DNA of 44,440 nt from Leuconostoc fallax KCTC 3537 (GCF_000165675.1 NZ_AEIZ01000014.1:1-44440); one strand, 5' to 3'; positions 8,433-17,179 are shown, counted from the stretch's first letter. Translations and numbers: made by a program. The notes: a model not told the origin generated them from the sequence alone.

Positions 8433-9278
8433 ATGAGTAAATTATCAAAATATTTAATAAGCGGTGCGGTTGTCGTTTTAATCGGTGGTGCTGCCTATCT
8501 CAGCTTTGGACGTAATCAACAAAATTCGGATAAAACCGTCACGATTGGTATTATGTCTGGTTCTAAACAAGATGACGCCATTTGGAAAACTGTATCCAAA
8601 ACGGCAAAAGATAAATATGGTATCACCATTAAATTAAAAGAATTTAGTGATTATTCCCAACCTAATAAAGCCCTAGCAGATGGTGACATTGATTTGAACG
8701 CCTTTCAACATTATGCTTTCCTAGATGCAACGAATAAATCTAGCAAAACAAACATCGTGGCAATTGGCGATACTGTTATTTCCCCGATTCGTCTATATTC
8801 CAGTAAATATCAAAAAGTTAATCAATTCAAAACGGGTGATACCATTGCCGTTCCCAACGATCCATCTAATGAAAGTCGTTCCCTTTATGTCTTAAAAAAT
8901 GCAGGTCTTATTGGTCTAAAATCCGGTAAAGCATTAGCAACCGTTAAAGATATTACCGATAATCCCAAGCAACTGAAAATCAAAGAATTATCTGCTGACC
9001 AAACCGCTCGTTCACTATCTGATTTAGCCGGTGCAGTTGTCAATGGTACGTATGCTGACACAGCTGGCTTAGATTATCATGACGCAATCTATGTCGAACC
9101 ACTTAATCGCGATTCTAAGCAATGGGTAAACATCATTGCAGCAAATAAAAAAGACAAAGATAAGCAACTTTATCAAGATGTTGTCAAAGCCTATCAAACA
9201 GATGCAACTAAGAAGACGATTAAATCAGTCTACAAAGGTGTTGAATTACCTGCTTGGGATACTGATTTTTCAAAATAA
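8433..9278 (+). CDS. metQ: methionine ABC transporter substrate-binding protein (first copy)
   Basis: A MetQ/NlpA family protein of 281 residues that captures methionine outside the cell for MetNI. It shows the typical opening VTIGIMSGSKQDD, the SDYSQPNKAL segment, DIDLNAFQHYAFL and a C-terminal AANKKDKD stretch. The N-terminus has one hydrophobic span (about residues 9-27) but no cysteine, so it lacks a lipobox and is probably held as an uncleaved membrane anchor. The ATG at 8433 follows GGAGAG; an upstream TTG-initiated extension has no support. First gene after the Met T-box and followed 25 bases later by a second MetQ. Confidence 0.92.
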   Translation: MSKLSKYLISGAVVVLIGGAAYLSFGRNQQNSDKTVTIGIMSGSKQDDAIWKTVSKTAKDKYGITIKLKEFSDYSQPNKALADGDIDLNAFQHYAFLDATNKSSKTNIVAIGDTVISPIRLYSSKYQKVNQFKTGDTIAVPNDPSNESRSLYVLKNAGLIGLKSGKALATVKDITDNPKQLKIKELSADQTARSLSDLAGAVVNGTYADTAGLDYHDAIYVEPLNRDSKQWVNIIAANKKDKDKQLYQDVVKAYQTDATKKTIKSVYKGVELPAWDTDFSK

Positions 9279-9303
9279 TGGCCAATTAATGGAGGAATAA
9301 ATA

Positions 9304-10145
9304 ATGAATAAAAAACAGGAACAATTACTGGTATTGTTATTGCATTGATTGCTGGTGCTGCTTACATTAGTTTTGCACCAAACGGCCAATCAGCTGATAG
9401 TAAGACTGTCACTGTTGGTGTTATGTCTGGTTCTAAAGAAGAAGACAAAATTTGGGATTCTGTCACTAAAACAGCAAAAGACAAATATGGTATTACAGTC
9501 AAAACCAAGAAATTCACCGACTACTCGCAGCCCAATAAAGCTTTATCAGAGGGCGATATTGATTTGAATGCATTCCAAAATTATCCTTTCCTTGAAAACT
9601 GGAATAAAACGCACAAAACTAACATCGTATCAATTGGTGATACTTGGACAACCCCGCTACGCATTTACTCCGACTCAGCTAAAAATATTAAGGCATTAAA
9701 GGCTGGTTCTCAGGTCACTGTTCCCAATGATGTAACTAATCAAGATCGTGCGATTCATGTTCTAGCCGAAGCGGGTGTTATTAAAGTAAAAGACACCAAT
9801 ACAGCAACGCCCAAGGATATTACTGATAATCCCAAGAATCTGAAGGTTACCCCAGTGGATGCTTCACAAACTGCCAAAAGTTTAGATGATCCAAAAGTCG
9901 GCGCCGCCGTTGTCAATACTAATTTTGCCAAATCAGCTGGTTTAAATATTAAAAGTGCGATCTTTGTTGAAGGTTTGAACAAGGATACTGAGCAGTATTT
10001 CAACTTTATTGCCGCTAACAAAAAAGACAAAGATAAGCAAATATACAAAGATGTTGTCAAATCTTTCCAAACGAAAGAGACCAAAGATCTTGTTGATAAA
10101 TTCTATGATGGCGCACAAATTACTGTTTGGGACTATAAAAAATAA
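9304..10145 (+). pseudogene. metQ: methionine ABC transporter substrate-binding protein, second copy (frameshift)
   Basis: A second MetQ, about 280 residues when repaired, clearly related to the first copy (VTVGVMSGSKEED, TDYSQPNKALSEGDIDLNAF). The ATG at 9304 follows GGAGG, but the run of six A's at 9310-9315 sends the frame to an early stop after about a dozen codons. A seventh A gives MNKKTGTITGIVIALIAGAA, a hydrophobic anchor joined to the intact body that starts near 9345. As in the first copy there is no cysteine, so no lipobox. The tandem copies under one T-box may differ in ligand, for example L-methionine against D-methionine, sulfoxide or a Met peptide; that is inference. Confidence 0.88.
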
Positions 10146-10202
10146 CAAAACAAATTATTAACCAAGGCAAATTTTTGCCGTACATATTAATTGGAGGGAC
10201 AT

Positions 10203-11550
10203 ATGACACAATCAGCTATTAGAACACATTATTTACAAGTATTAAAAGATTTAATTGCAATTCCGAGTGTATCTGCTAAACATGAAAACTTAGATGAAGC
10301 CGCAAATTTTATTACACATATCTTTGAATCGCTAGGTGCAGAGGTCATACACGATAACAGCTTTTATGCCCCTTTTCATTATCGCTAAATTCAAAGCCAG
10401 TGTTCCCGATGCGAAAACGGTCATCATCTATAACCACTATGATGTTCAACCGGCTGAACCTTTAGATCAATGGCGCACGCAACCATGGGAACTAACAGAA
10501 GCTGATGGTCATCTATGGGGTCGCGGTGTTAACGATGATAAAGGTAATCTGATTGCTCGCATTACTGCTTTAGTTGAATATCTAACAGAGCATGACCAAC
10601 AATTGCCTGTTAATATTGTATTTGTTGTAGAAGGTGCCGAAGAATTCGCTTCTAAAGATTTAACCCGTTATCTTGATAAGTACCAATCACAATTAAAGGC
10701 AGATTTAGTTATTTGGGAATCTGGTGATCGTAGTACTGATGAACGTGTCGAAGTTTCTGGTGGCACAAAAGGTATCGTTACTTTTGACGTGACGGTCCAG
10801 ACTGCTGATATTGATCTCCATTCTTCTCTTTCTGCAGTTGTTGATTCTGCTGCTTGGCGTTTAACGCGTGCACTTGCAACATTATATGACGACAACAACC
10901 ACGTTGCTGTCAAAGGTTTCTATGATGATGTATTACAACCAAATGCCCGAGAAAAAGCATTAGTAGCTCAGTTACCACTCACATCAAGTGCGTTAGTTGA
11001 ACAATATCATCTCGCTGTACCACTTTTAACGCAGCAGACCGGCGAGGATCTACAGGAAACACTTTACTTTCAACCATCGCTTAACATAGAAGGTATTCAA
11101 ACCGGTTATCAAGGCAACGGTGTTAAAACCGTTCTACCTGCGTTGGCTTCTGCTAAAATGGAAGCCCGTCTTGTACCAAACATGTCTCCAGAAAAGACTG
11201 TGCAACAAATTCAAACCCATTTCCATCAGCTTGGCTTTGATGATATTACTGTCACGCAGACATTGGGTGAATCCGGCTACCGCTCTGATATGAGTGATCC
11301 GGAAGTATTACGAGTTATCGATATTGTCCGTCGTATTTCTCAAAAAGAGCCGATGATTATGCCAACGTCAGCTGGAACAGGCCCAATGTTTGATGTATAT
11401 CATGCAACACAAGCACCAATTGCCAGTTTAGGCATTGGTTATGCGCATTCATTTGATCATGCACCTAATGAAAATATTCGCTTACGTGATTATTTTGAAC
11501 ACATCGACGTTATAAAAGCACTCATCGCTGATTATACCAAAAAATACTAA
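10203..11550 (+). pseudogene. M20 family dipeptidase (frameshift)
   Basis: A zinc-dependent M20 family peptidase (PepV/DapE/ArgE group), about 448 residues when repaired. The metal and catalytic motifs are visible: YNHYDVQP, GRGVNDDKGN and VEGAEEFAS with the paired glutamates, and a late HSFDHAPNENI. The ATG at 10203 follows GGAGGG. The frame breaks at 10369-10376, CCCCTTTT, where removing one base joins YAPF to IIAKFKASVPDAKTV; this is one of the few breaks that reads as an extra base. It lies between metQ and metN in the T-box operon, so it probably hydrolyses methionine-containing or other short peptides or N-acylated amino acids in the cytoplasm. Confidence 0.85.
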
Positions 11551-11601
11551 CATATAGTCAGCGCACTATTCATGCTACTATTAATAAAAACGGAGAATTT
11601 T

Positions 11602-12687
11602 ATGTCAGAACCCATTATTGCTCTAGATAATATTACTGTTAGTTTTAAACAAAAGAAAAGGACCATTACAGCTGTTAATAATGTCAGTGTCCATATTGAA
11701 CGTGGTGATGTCTATGGTATTGTTGGTTATTCCGGTGCTGGAAAATCAACCCTAGTTCGTGTTATTAACTTACTACAAGAACCTACCAGTGGCTCAGTTG
11801 TCGTCAATGGTACAACCTTTTTTAAGCACGATGCTAATACCAATGACAAAATCCGAATCAAAAATAATGATTTGAGATTACGTCGTCAAAAAATCGGCAT
11901 GATTTTCCAACATTTCAATTTGTTAAATGAACGCACAGTGACCGAAAATGTTGCGTTTGCTTTGGAACACAGTAAGTTGTCGAGTAAAGAAAAAGCACAA
12001 AAAGTTGCTGATTTATTAGCTTTGGTTGATTTATCAGATCGCGCTGACAATTACCCGTCCCAATTATCAGGTGGTCAAAAACAACGTGTGGCTATTGCTC
12101 GTGCCTTAGCCAATGATCCTGAAATTCTCATTTCTGATGAAGCCACATCCGCCTTAGATCCTAAAACGACCAACCAAATTTTAGCACTGCTCAAAAGCCT
12201 CAATCAAAAATTAGGCTTAACTGTTGTCTTAATCACTCATGAAATGCAAGCTGTTAAAGAAATCGCCAATAAAGTTGCCGTGATGCAAGATGGTGAGATC
12301 ATTGAACGTGGTTCTTTGCTTGAAATATTTGCCCAGCCAAAAGAACAATTGACAAGGGAATTTATTGAAACAGCCACCAATATTGATAAAGCCATCGAAA
12401 CAGTTGGTCATCAACCTATCGTACACAATTTAGCTGAAAATGCTGTCTTTGTCCGTCTTTCCTATGTTGGCAAAACCACTGATCAGCCGCTTATTACGCG
12501 ACTATTTCGTGATTTTAATGTGACGGCTAATATTTTATATGGCAATATCGAAGTGTTACAAGGCACACCAGTTGGTAGTTTACTCGTCATTCTGCAGGGC
12601 ACACCCCAAGCAATTACGAACGCAATTGCTGCGTTAAATGATAACGAGGTGGATGTTGAAAAAATTAAAGGAGGCCAGTCATTATGA
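11602..12687 (+). CDS. metN: methionine ABC transporter ATP-binding protein
   Basis: MetN, 361 residues, is the ATPase of the MetNIQ importer. Walker [10 protein letters not shown] is at residues 42-50, the signature is LSGGQKQR, Walker B is [12 protein letters not shown] and the switch histidine lies in ITHEM. The C-terminal 80 residues form the NIL domain, which in E. coli MetN binds methionine and inhibits transport, so uptake is probably also controlled by feedback. The ATG at 11602 follows CGGAGA. Its stop overlaps the metI start in an ATGA. Confidence 0.95.
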   Translation: MSEPIIALDNITVSFKQKKRTITAVNNVSVHIERGDVYGIVGYSGAGKSTLVRVINLLQEPTSGSVVVNGTTFFKHDANTNDKIRIKNNDLRLRRQKIGMIFQHFNLLNERTVTENVAFALEHSKLSSKEKAQKVADLLALVDLSDRADNYPSQLSGGQKQRVAIARALANDPEILISDEATSALDPKTTNQILALLKSLNQKLGLTVVLITHEMQAVKEIANKVAVMQDGEIIERGSLLEIFAQPKEQLTREFIETATNIDKAIETVGHQPIVHNLAENAVFVRLSYVGKTTDQPLITRLFRDFNVTANILYGNIEVLQGTPVGSLLVILQGTPQAITNAIAALNDNEVDVEKIKGGQSL

Positions 12688-13379
12688 GTACATGGTTTGA
12701 ACAAAATTTTCCCAATGTTGTTTATCAGGGTTGGAGTGGTGATACAGGTTGGTGGACGGCCATTACACAAACAATTTATATGACATTCTGGTCTGCTCTT
12801 TTTGGTGGTTTACTCGGACTTATTTTCGGTTTAGGTCTGGTTATTACATCCCCAAGTGGTATTGCACCCAATAAAACATTGTTTTGGATTTTTGATAAGG
12901 TTGTTTCCTTGTTTAGAGCAATCCCCTTTATTATCTTGTTAGCCTTTATCGCACCGTTTACTAAACTAATTGTGGGGACACAAATTGGTACAACCGCTTC
13001 ATTGGTACCATTATCATTAGGTGTATTTCCCTTCTACGCTCGTCAAGTACAAGTGGCCCTGACTGAGGTCAACGCAGGTATTGTCGAGGCTGCTCAGAGT
13101 ATCGGTGCTAGCTTCTGGGATATTGTATTCGGTGTTTATCTTCGCGAGGGACGATCAGAACTTATCCGTGTCTCCACAGTGACACTCATTAGCTTGATTG
13201 GATTGACTGCTATGGCCGGTGCTATCGGTGCCGGTGGTTTGGGTAATATGGCCATTGCTTATGGTTATAACCGCTATGCTACTGATACAACTGTCTTAGC
13301 TACACTGCTTGTTTTAATCTTAGTTCTTGCCGTTCAAATTATCGGAGATGTTCTAGCACGTCGTTTATCTCATAAATAA
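12684..13379 (+). CDS. metI: methionine ABC transporter permease
   Basis: MetI, 231 residues, is the membrane subunit of the MetNIQ importer. It has about five hydrophobic spans and the coupling-loop motif [21 protein letters not shown] that meets Met[20 protein letters not shown] is a strongly conserved MetI segment. The start overlaps metN by four bases and is preceded by AGGAGG inside metN. It is the last gene of the operon, ending just before a strong hairpin. Confidence 0.95.
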   Translation: MSTWFEQNFPNVVYQGWSGDTGWWTAITQTIYMTFWSALFGGLLGLIFGLGLVITSPSGIAPNKTLFWIFDKVVSLFRAIPFIILLAFIAPFTKLIVGTQIGTTASLVPLSLGVFPFYARQVQVALTEVNAGIVEAAQSIGASFWDIVFGVYLREGRSELIRVSTVTLISLIGLTAMAGAIGAGGLGNMAIAYGYNRYATDTTVLATLLVLILVLAVQIIGDVLARRLSHK

Positions 13380-13385
13380 GCAATA

Positions 13386-13421
13386 AAAAAGATATCGCAT
13401 ATTGCGCGATATCTTTTTTAT
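13386..13421. terminator. bidirectional terminator between metI and nagR
   Basis: GATATCGC at 13391-13398 pairs with GCGATATC at 13406-13413; the stem is flanked by AAAAAA and TTTTTT, so it can stop transcription from both converging operons. Confidence 0.88.
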
Positions 13422-14120
13422 TTAGCGTACCAAAGAAAATTCAAATCGTTCACCAACGTAATAGGAACGAACGTATTCAAAAGGCGTATCATTTTGATCG
13501 TAAGATACCTGTCGAACAGTCAAAATAGGATCACCGCGTTTGATATCTAAAAGTTCAGATAAACGCTCATTAGCTAAGGCTGCACCAACTGTTTGATTAG
13601 CCCGCCCCGGCTTAATACCGATACTGGCAAGGGTTTTGTACAATGATTCTGTTAATGCGCTACGAGTACAATTTTCAACGAGTTTCATTGGTAATGTTGC
13701 TTGTTCTAATAAGATAGGCTCGTCATCGCCATATCGTAACCGTTCCAAAACAAGCACTTCATCTGTTGGCTTTAATGCCAAATGTTCAATTTCCGATGCA
13801 GAGGGTGTTGTCACCTTGTAACTAACTGTTTTGGTGGTCGCATGTCGACCTGTTTCAGCCATTAGTTCAGTAAAGCTCGTCACGCCCAATGCCCGTTCAG
13901 ATACCTTTTGTTCTGCCACAAACGTGCCTGAACCGACACGGCGTTCTAATAGCCCTTCATCTACCAATGTCTGTACAGCTTGCCGCAGTGTCATGCGTGA
14001 TACTTGAAACATCTCAGCTAACTCACGCTCAGATGGTAGTCTTTTTCTACTTTGCCATTCACCATTTTCAATACGATCACGAATTTGATTATGAATTTCA
14101 ATGTAACGTGGTGTGCCCAT
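13422..14120 (-). CDS. nagR: GntR/HutC family repressor of amino sugar genes
   Basis: A GntR family regulator of the HutC subfamily, about 232 residues, like NagR/YvoA and DasR. The winged helix is at about residues 8-70 (LPSERELAEMF, SRMTLRQAVQTL, DEGLLERRVGSGTF) and a UTRA effector domain follows; the family responds to glucosamine-6-phosphate or N-acetylglucosamine-6-phosphate. Two ATGs lie back to back. The second, at 14118-14120, sits 5 bases after GGGAGG and is preferred over the first, which is too close. The start overlaps the nagA stop, so the two are coupled. A matching TGGTCTAGACC operator lies in the nagA promoter, indicating autoregulation. Confidence 0.92.
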   Translation of the reverse strand: MGTPRYIEIHNQIRDRIENGEWQSRKRLPSERELAEMFQVSRMTLRQAVQTLVDEGLLERRVGSGTFVAEQKVSERALGVTSFTELMAETGRHATTKTVSYKVTTPSASEIEHLALKPTDEVLVLERLRYGDDEPILLEQATLPMKLVENCTRSALTESLYKTLASIGIKPGRANQTVGAALANERLSELLDIKRGDPILTVRQVSYDQNDTPFEYVRSYYVGERFEFSLVR

Positions 14121-15259
14121 CATACCTCCCTTGCAAATCGACGACCGTAAGAATACGTTGCTTGCAAATTTAATTGATTATCAAAAATATTAAAATCAGC
14201 ATCTTTTCCTGCTGATAATTCACCTTTTTGTGTTAAGTTGAATTCTCTTGCTTGATTAACTGCGCTCATTTGAACGGCATCTTCAATATCAGCAGTGGTA
14301 AACTTCTGGATATTAACAAAAGCATCATCAAAGGCCAACACAGAGCCTGCTAAATGGCCATTTTCTAGGCGTGCCTGTTTATCTTTCACAATAACCTTTT
14401 GACCACCTAATTCACTTTGCCCATCGCCTAAACCTTCTGCTCGCATAGAATCAGTCACAAGTTCTAAATGTTTTGCACCTTTAATATTATAAGCGAGTTG
14501 TAACATATCTGGTACTACATGATAACCATCCGCAATGAGTTCACCCGTTATTTCGGATTCTAACATGGCATGCCCAGTCACGCCTGGTTCACGATGATGC
14601 ATCGGACTTTGCGCGTTATATAAATGCGTCACATGATGTGCGCGCGATGCTAACAATTGTGCTCGTGTCGCATTTGAATGACCAATTGACGGCACAATAT
14701 GATGATCCAACATGAACTGTTCAAACTCTGGAATACCCCCGTTCTCAGGCGCATAAGTCACAAGACGAATACGCTGCCCTGATAACGCGTACCAGCGTTC
14801 TAACAAATCAACATCTGGATCAATAATATAAGCTTCTGGTTGTGCGCCCATAAATACTTTATTAATAAAAGGACCTTCCAGATGAATACCTTGAATTACC
14901 GGATTGTAGGCTGCTACTTCATCAATCACACGTAAGGCTTGTTCGATATTTTCTTTGGTTTGCGTCATTGTCGTTGGAAATAACGTCGTAATTCCTTCTG
15001 TAACCATTCGATTAACCATCTGATTTAATTTTTCAGGATCACCGTCCATCGTATCGAAGCCATAACCGCCATGCTTGTGTACATCTATGAATCCAGGCAC
15101 AATAATCTTATGGCTGGCTTCTGTAATAACTACATCGTCTGGTTTTGGTTGATAGTCTGCCATATAACCAACTTGTTGAATGGTTTTATCAAAACGCATA
15201 AAGGCATCTTCAATATGGCCATTACCCGTATATAAAGTAACATCTTTAATTATCTTCAT
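14120..15259 (-). CDS. nagA: N-acetylglucosamine-6-phosphate deacetylase
   Basis: NagA, 379 residues, removes acetate from N-acetylglucosamine-6-phosphate to give glucosamine-6-phosphate. Family motifs are VDVHKHGGYGFDTMDG near residue 58, HLEGPFINKVFMGAQ, HLYNAQSPMHHREPG and the catalytic aspartate region LVTDSMRAEGLGDG. The start at 15257-15259 gives MKIIKDVTLYTGNG, the normal N-terminus, but no good ribosome site lies directly upstream and there is an in-frame stop two codons before it; the strong AAAGGAGG lies about 55 bases upstream and seems to serve a leader ORF. Expression is probably controlled by NagR at the promoter near 15332-15360. Confidence 0.95.
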   Translation of the reverse strand: MKIIKDVTLYTGNGHIEDAFMRFDKTIQQVGYMADYQPKPDDVVITEASHKIIVPGFIDVHKHGGYGFDTMDGDPEKLNQMVNRMVTEGITTLFPTTMTQTKENIEQALRVIDEVAAYNPVIQGIHLEGPFINKVFMGAQPEAYIIDPDVDLLERWYALSGQRIRLVTYAPENGGIPEFEQFMLDHHIVPSIGHSNATRAQLLASRAHHVTHLYNAQSPMHHREPGVTGHAMLESEITGELIADGYHVVPDMLQLAYNIKGAKHLELVTDSMRAEGLGDGQSELGGQKVIVKDKQARLENGHLAGSVLAFDDAFVNIQKFTTADIEDAVQMSAVNQAREFNLTQKGELSAGKDADFNIFDNQLNLQATYSYGRRFAREV

Positions 15260-15308
15260 CAGCTATCATGCATGCATTATCCATCATCAATTGATTAATA
15301 ACACACAT
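15246..15308 (-). CDS. possible 20-codon leader ORF overlapping the nagA start
   Basis: Just after AAAGGAGG an ATG at 15306-15308 opens a 20-codon frame (MCVINQLMMDNACMIADEDN) that ends at a TAA at 15246-15248, 14 bases inside nagA in another frame. The spacing between AGGAGG and this ATG is only about 3 bases, which is short. If translated, ribosomes could reinitiate on nagA. It could also be accidental, or mark a missing base near the nagA start. Confidence 0.3.
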   Translation of the reverse strand: MCVINQLMMDNACMIADEDN

Positions 15309-15331
15309 CAACCTCCTTTATCTTTACTCTT

Positions 15332-15360
15332 ATTTTAATTGGTCTAGACCTTTTTTGCAA
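15332..15360 (-). promoter_or_regulatory. nagA promoter with NagR operator in the spacer
   Basis: On the minus strand TTGCAA (15355-15360), a 17-base spacer and TAAAAT (15332-15337) form a promoter. The spacer contains GGTCTAGACC (15341-15350) within AAAGGTCTAGACCAATT, matching the dre-type operator of NagR/DasR regulators. A repressor bound there would block RNA polymerase directly. Confidence 0.8.
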
Positions 15361-15436
15361 ATTTTTTGCTGTCTAAAAAATATAGCTTGCCAAACAATCA
15401 TTATTTCGGTAAAATATATAAATGTGTTCAAGACAT

Positions 15437-15508
15437 TGCCCCTTGGCCAAGCGGTAAGGCAACGGGTTCTGATCCCGTCATGCGCTGGTTCGAATCCAGC
15501 AGGGGCAA
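15437..15508 (+). tRNA. tRNA-Gln (anticodon CTG)
   Basis: A 72-base tRNA: acceptor TGCCCCT pairs with AGGGGCA, discriminator A at 15508, and T-arm GCTGGTTCGAATCCAGC. The anticodon stem ACGGG/CCCGT holds the loop TTCTGAT, giving anticodon CTG, which reads only CAG. The body resembles other tRNA-Gln genes. CCA is not encoded. A stem-loop follows directly. Confidence 0.93.
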
Positions 15509-15509
15509 T

Positions 15510-15545
15510 AAAAAACAGATCATCCAATTGGGTGGTCTGTTTTAT
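15510..15545. terminator. bidirectional terminator between tRNA-Gln and ruvA
   Basis: AACAGATCATCC pairs with GGTGGTCTGTTT around an AATTG loop, with A and T runs on either side. It can end the tRNA-Gln transcript on the plus strand and ruvA on the minus strand. Confidence 0.75.
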
Positions 15546-16132
15546 TTTACTAATAATTTTAATGCCTGACGAATATAGCCATCTGTCGTATCCACTACCC
15601 CGTCGAGCTTCTTACCAATCATCTTCACGTCTCGACTCGTATACCCCAGTGCAATTAATGCATCTAACGCATCATCTAACGCCCGATGATCTTGTTTAGA
15701 CACTATAGATTGTTCTGGCGCATCTGCCGCCGATACTAAGTCATCCAGTTTCCCTTTCAAATCTAGTATGATCTGTTGCGCTGTCTTCTTACCGACTCCT
15801 GGGAATTGCGTTAAATAGCTCACATCGTCGTTTTCAACAGCGCTAGCTAAACCTATAGCACTATCACTAGCCAAGATAGCTAACGCGCTCTTAGGCCCTA
15901 TTCCTGAGACATCTAGCAACTTATTAAATAGCTTTTTTTCAGATGCATCCGCAAAACCGTATAAACTAATTTCCGTTTCTCGTACAATTTGTTCAATATA
16001 AAATATCCTACTCGTTTTTTCTGTAAAACGATATGGATTCGCAATATTCAAACGATAGCCTATCCCATTATTTTCAACTACCAAATATGCTGGCTCAACT
16101 AAAGTAATTAAACCATTGATATATTCGTACAT
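15542..16132 (-). CDS. ruvA: Holliday junction branch migration protein RuvA
   Basis: RuvA, 196 residues, binds four-way DNA junctions as a tetramer and loads the RuvB motor. It has an N-terminal OB fold (MYEYINGLITLVEPAYLVVE), two helix-hairpin-helix motifs (VSGIGPKSALAIL near residue 75 and FPGVGKKTAQQIILDLKGKL near residue 110) and a C-terminal domain that contacts RuvB (about residues 150-196). The ATG at 16130-16132 follows GAGGT. In many bacteria ruvB follows directly; here a terminator and tRNA-Gln follow instead, so ruvB must be elsewhere. Confidence 0.95.
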   Translation of the reverse strand: MYEYINGLITLVEPAYLVVENNGIGYRLNIANPYRFTEKTSRIFYIEQIVRETEISLYGFADASEKKLFNKLLDVSGIGPKSALAILASDSAIGLASAVENDDVSYLTQFPGVGKKTAQQIILDLKGKLDDLVSAADAPEQSIVSKQDHRALDDALDALIALGYTSRDVKMIGKKLDGVVDTTDGYIRQALKLLVK

Positions 16133-16264
16133 GTTACTACCTCGATTGTTCTATTGATTGTCTCTTAGAATATACCAAAAAGACTTATTTAAAGCGAACC
16201 AAAATATGGCTTGTTATAATTAAGTTATAAATGCATTTTAAACAAATTGGGAGGAAACCCTGTC

Positions 16265-16954
16265 ATGTTAACAGTCTTAAATTTCAAAAATTTAGTTGAT
16301 TTCAAATTACAATTACAATTTCTACATGATCTCAATACAGCTACAATTCAAACCGAATTATTAGTAGCGCCTACCTTACCACTAGCCAATGATTTCAACA
16401 ATTTTCAAATTATTTCTCAAAATTTAACCATTCAAGAACGCACAGTTGGTGAAATATCTCCCAGTGTTCTCTCACATCTCAACATTAAGACAAGCTTTAT
16501 CGGTCATCTTGAACGACGGAAATCCTTGAATGAGGGATTACTCATTGTCCGTAATCGTTTGGCTAATGCCCTGCAACACCATATCTTACCGATTATATCG
16601 GTTGGTCAGTATAGTAATTTAGATCTTGTCACCGAAGAATTAGATATTTTACTACGCAACCAAAATATTCAAGCACCCATCATCATCGCTTATGAAAATT
16701 TGGCCTCAACTGAAATGGGGCGTGCACTTTATTCGATTGATGAAATTCGCGATGTCCATAATCGAATTCGCTCCTTTATGTCAGCACATTATCCTCATAT
16801 CAAATATCGTTTAATCCTCGGTGGCCATATGGATGAAGTCGGCTCACCTATCGCCAATGCTTTAGGTTATGATGGTGTTTTGATTGGTGATCGTTATCAA
16901 AATTTTAAAGCATTCTCACCAGTCCTTAAGGTACTCAATAATTTAAGTCGTTAA
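16265..16954 (+). CDS. divergent triosephosphate isomerase-like protein
   Basis: A 229-residue protein with the TIM barrel pattern of triosephosphate isomerase. The catalytic lysine is in VLNFKNL (usual NWKMN), the catalytic histidine in FIGHLERRKS (usual LGHSERR) and the catalytic glutamate in IIAYENL (usual AYEPVW). The end shows LILGGHMDE and DGVLIGD, replacing YGGSV and DGxLVGG. The mobile loop 6 after the glutamate is quite different from the standard WAIGTGK. The three catalytic residues are kept, so some isomerase activity is possible, but the protein is so divergent that it may act on another small phosphate compound. ATG at 16265 follows GGGAGG by 10 bases. It is a single gene between ruvA and a terminator. 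Confidence 0.75.
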   Translation: MLTVLNFKNLVDFKLQLQFLHDLNTATIQTELLVAPTLPLANDFNNFQIISQNLTIQERTVGEISPSVLSHLNIKTSFIGHLERRKSLNEGLLIVRNRLANALQHHILPIISVGQYSNLDLVTEELDILLRNQNIQAPIIIAYENLASTEMGRALYSIDEIRDVHNRIRSFMSAHYPHIKYRLILGGHMDEVGSPIANALGYDGVLIGDRYQNFKAFSPVLKVLNNLSR

Positions 16955-16986
16955 AAAAAGCATCTTAATGTATAAGATGCTTTTTT
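16953..16986. terminator. terminator after the TIM-like gene
   Basis: GCATCTTA at 16960-16967 pairs with TAAGATGC at 16973-16980 around ATGTA, followed by six T's. A preceding A run makes it usable in both directions. Confidence 0.85.
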
Positions 16987-16988
16987 AG

Positions 16989-17061
16989 TGCCGACAAGAG
17001 GATTTGAACCTCCGACCCCAGGTTTACGATACCCGTGCTCTACCAACTGAGCTATATCGGC
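16989..17061 (-). tRNA. tRNA-Thr (anticodon CGT)
   Basis: A 73-base tRNA: acceptor GCCGATA with TGTCGGC and discriminator A, D-arm AGCTCAGTTGGTAGAGC and T-arm GGAGGTTCAAATCCTCT. The anticodon loop ATCGTAA gives CGT, which reads ACG threonine codons. CCA is not encoded. Confidence 0.93.
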
Positions 17062-17065
17062 AAAA

Positions 17066-17101
17066 TAAATGGCCGGTCAATAATTTATTGACTGACCATT
17101 T
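17066..17101 (-). terminator. inverted repeat between tRNA-Asn and tRNA-Thr
   Basis: AATGGCCGGTCAATA pairs imperfectly with TATTGACTGACCATT around a short AT loop. Each flank carries a short A or T stretch. It may be a weak terminator or a processing hairpin between the two tRNA genes. Confidence 0.5.
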
Positions 17102-17106
17102 CAAAA

Positions 17107-17179
17107 CTCCGACTGTCGGGCTCGAACCGACGACAACCTGATTAACAGTCAGGTGCTCTACCAACTGAGCTAAGTCGGA
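17107..17179 (-). tRNA. tRNA-Asn (anticodon GTT)
   Basis: A 73-base tRNA: acceptor TCCGACT with AGTCGGA and discriminator G. The anticodon stem CCTGA/TCAGG holds the loop CTGTTAA, giving GTT for asparagine. T-arm GTCGGTTCGAGCCCGAC is standard. It lies just upstream of tRNA-Thr on the same strand; CCA is not encoded. Confidence 0.95.
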
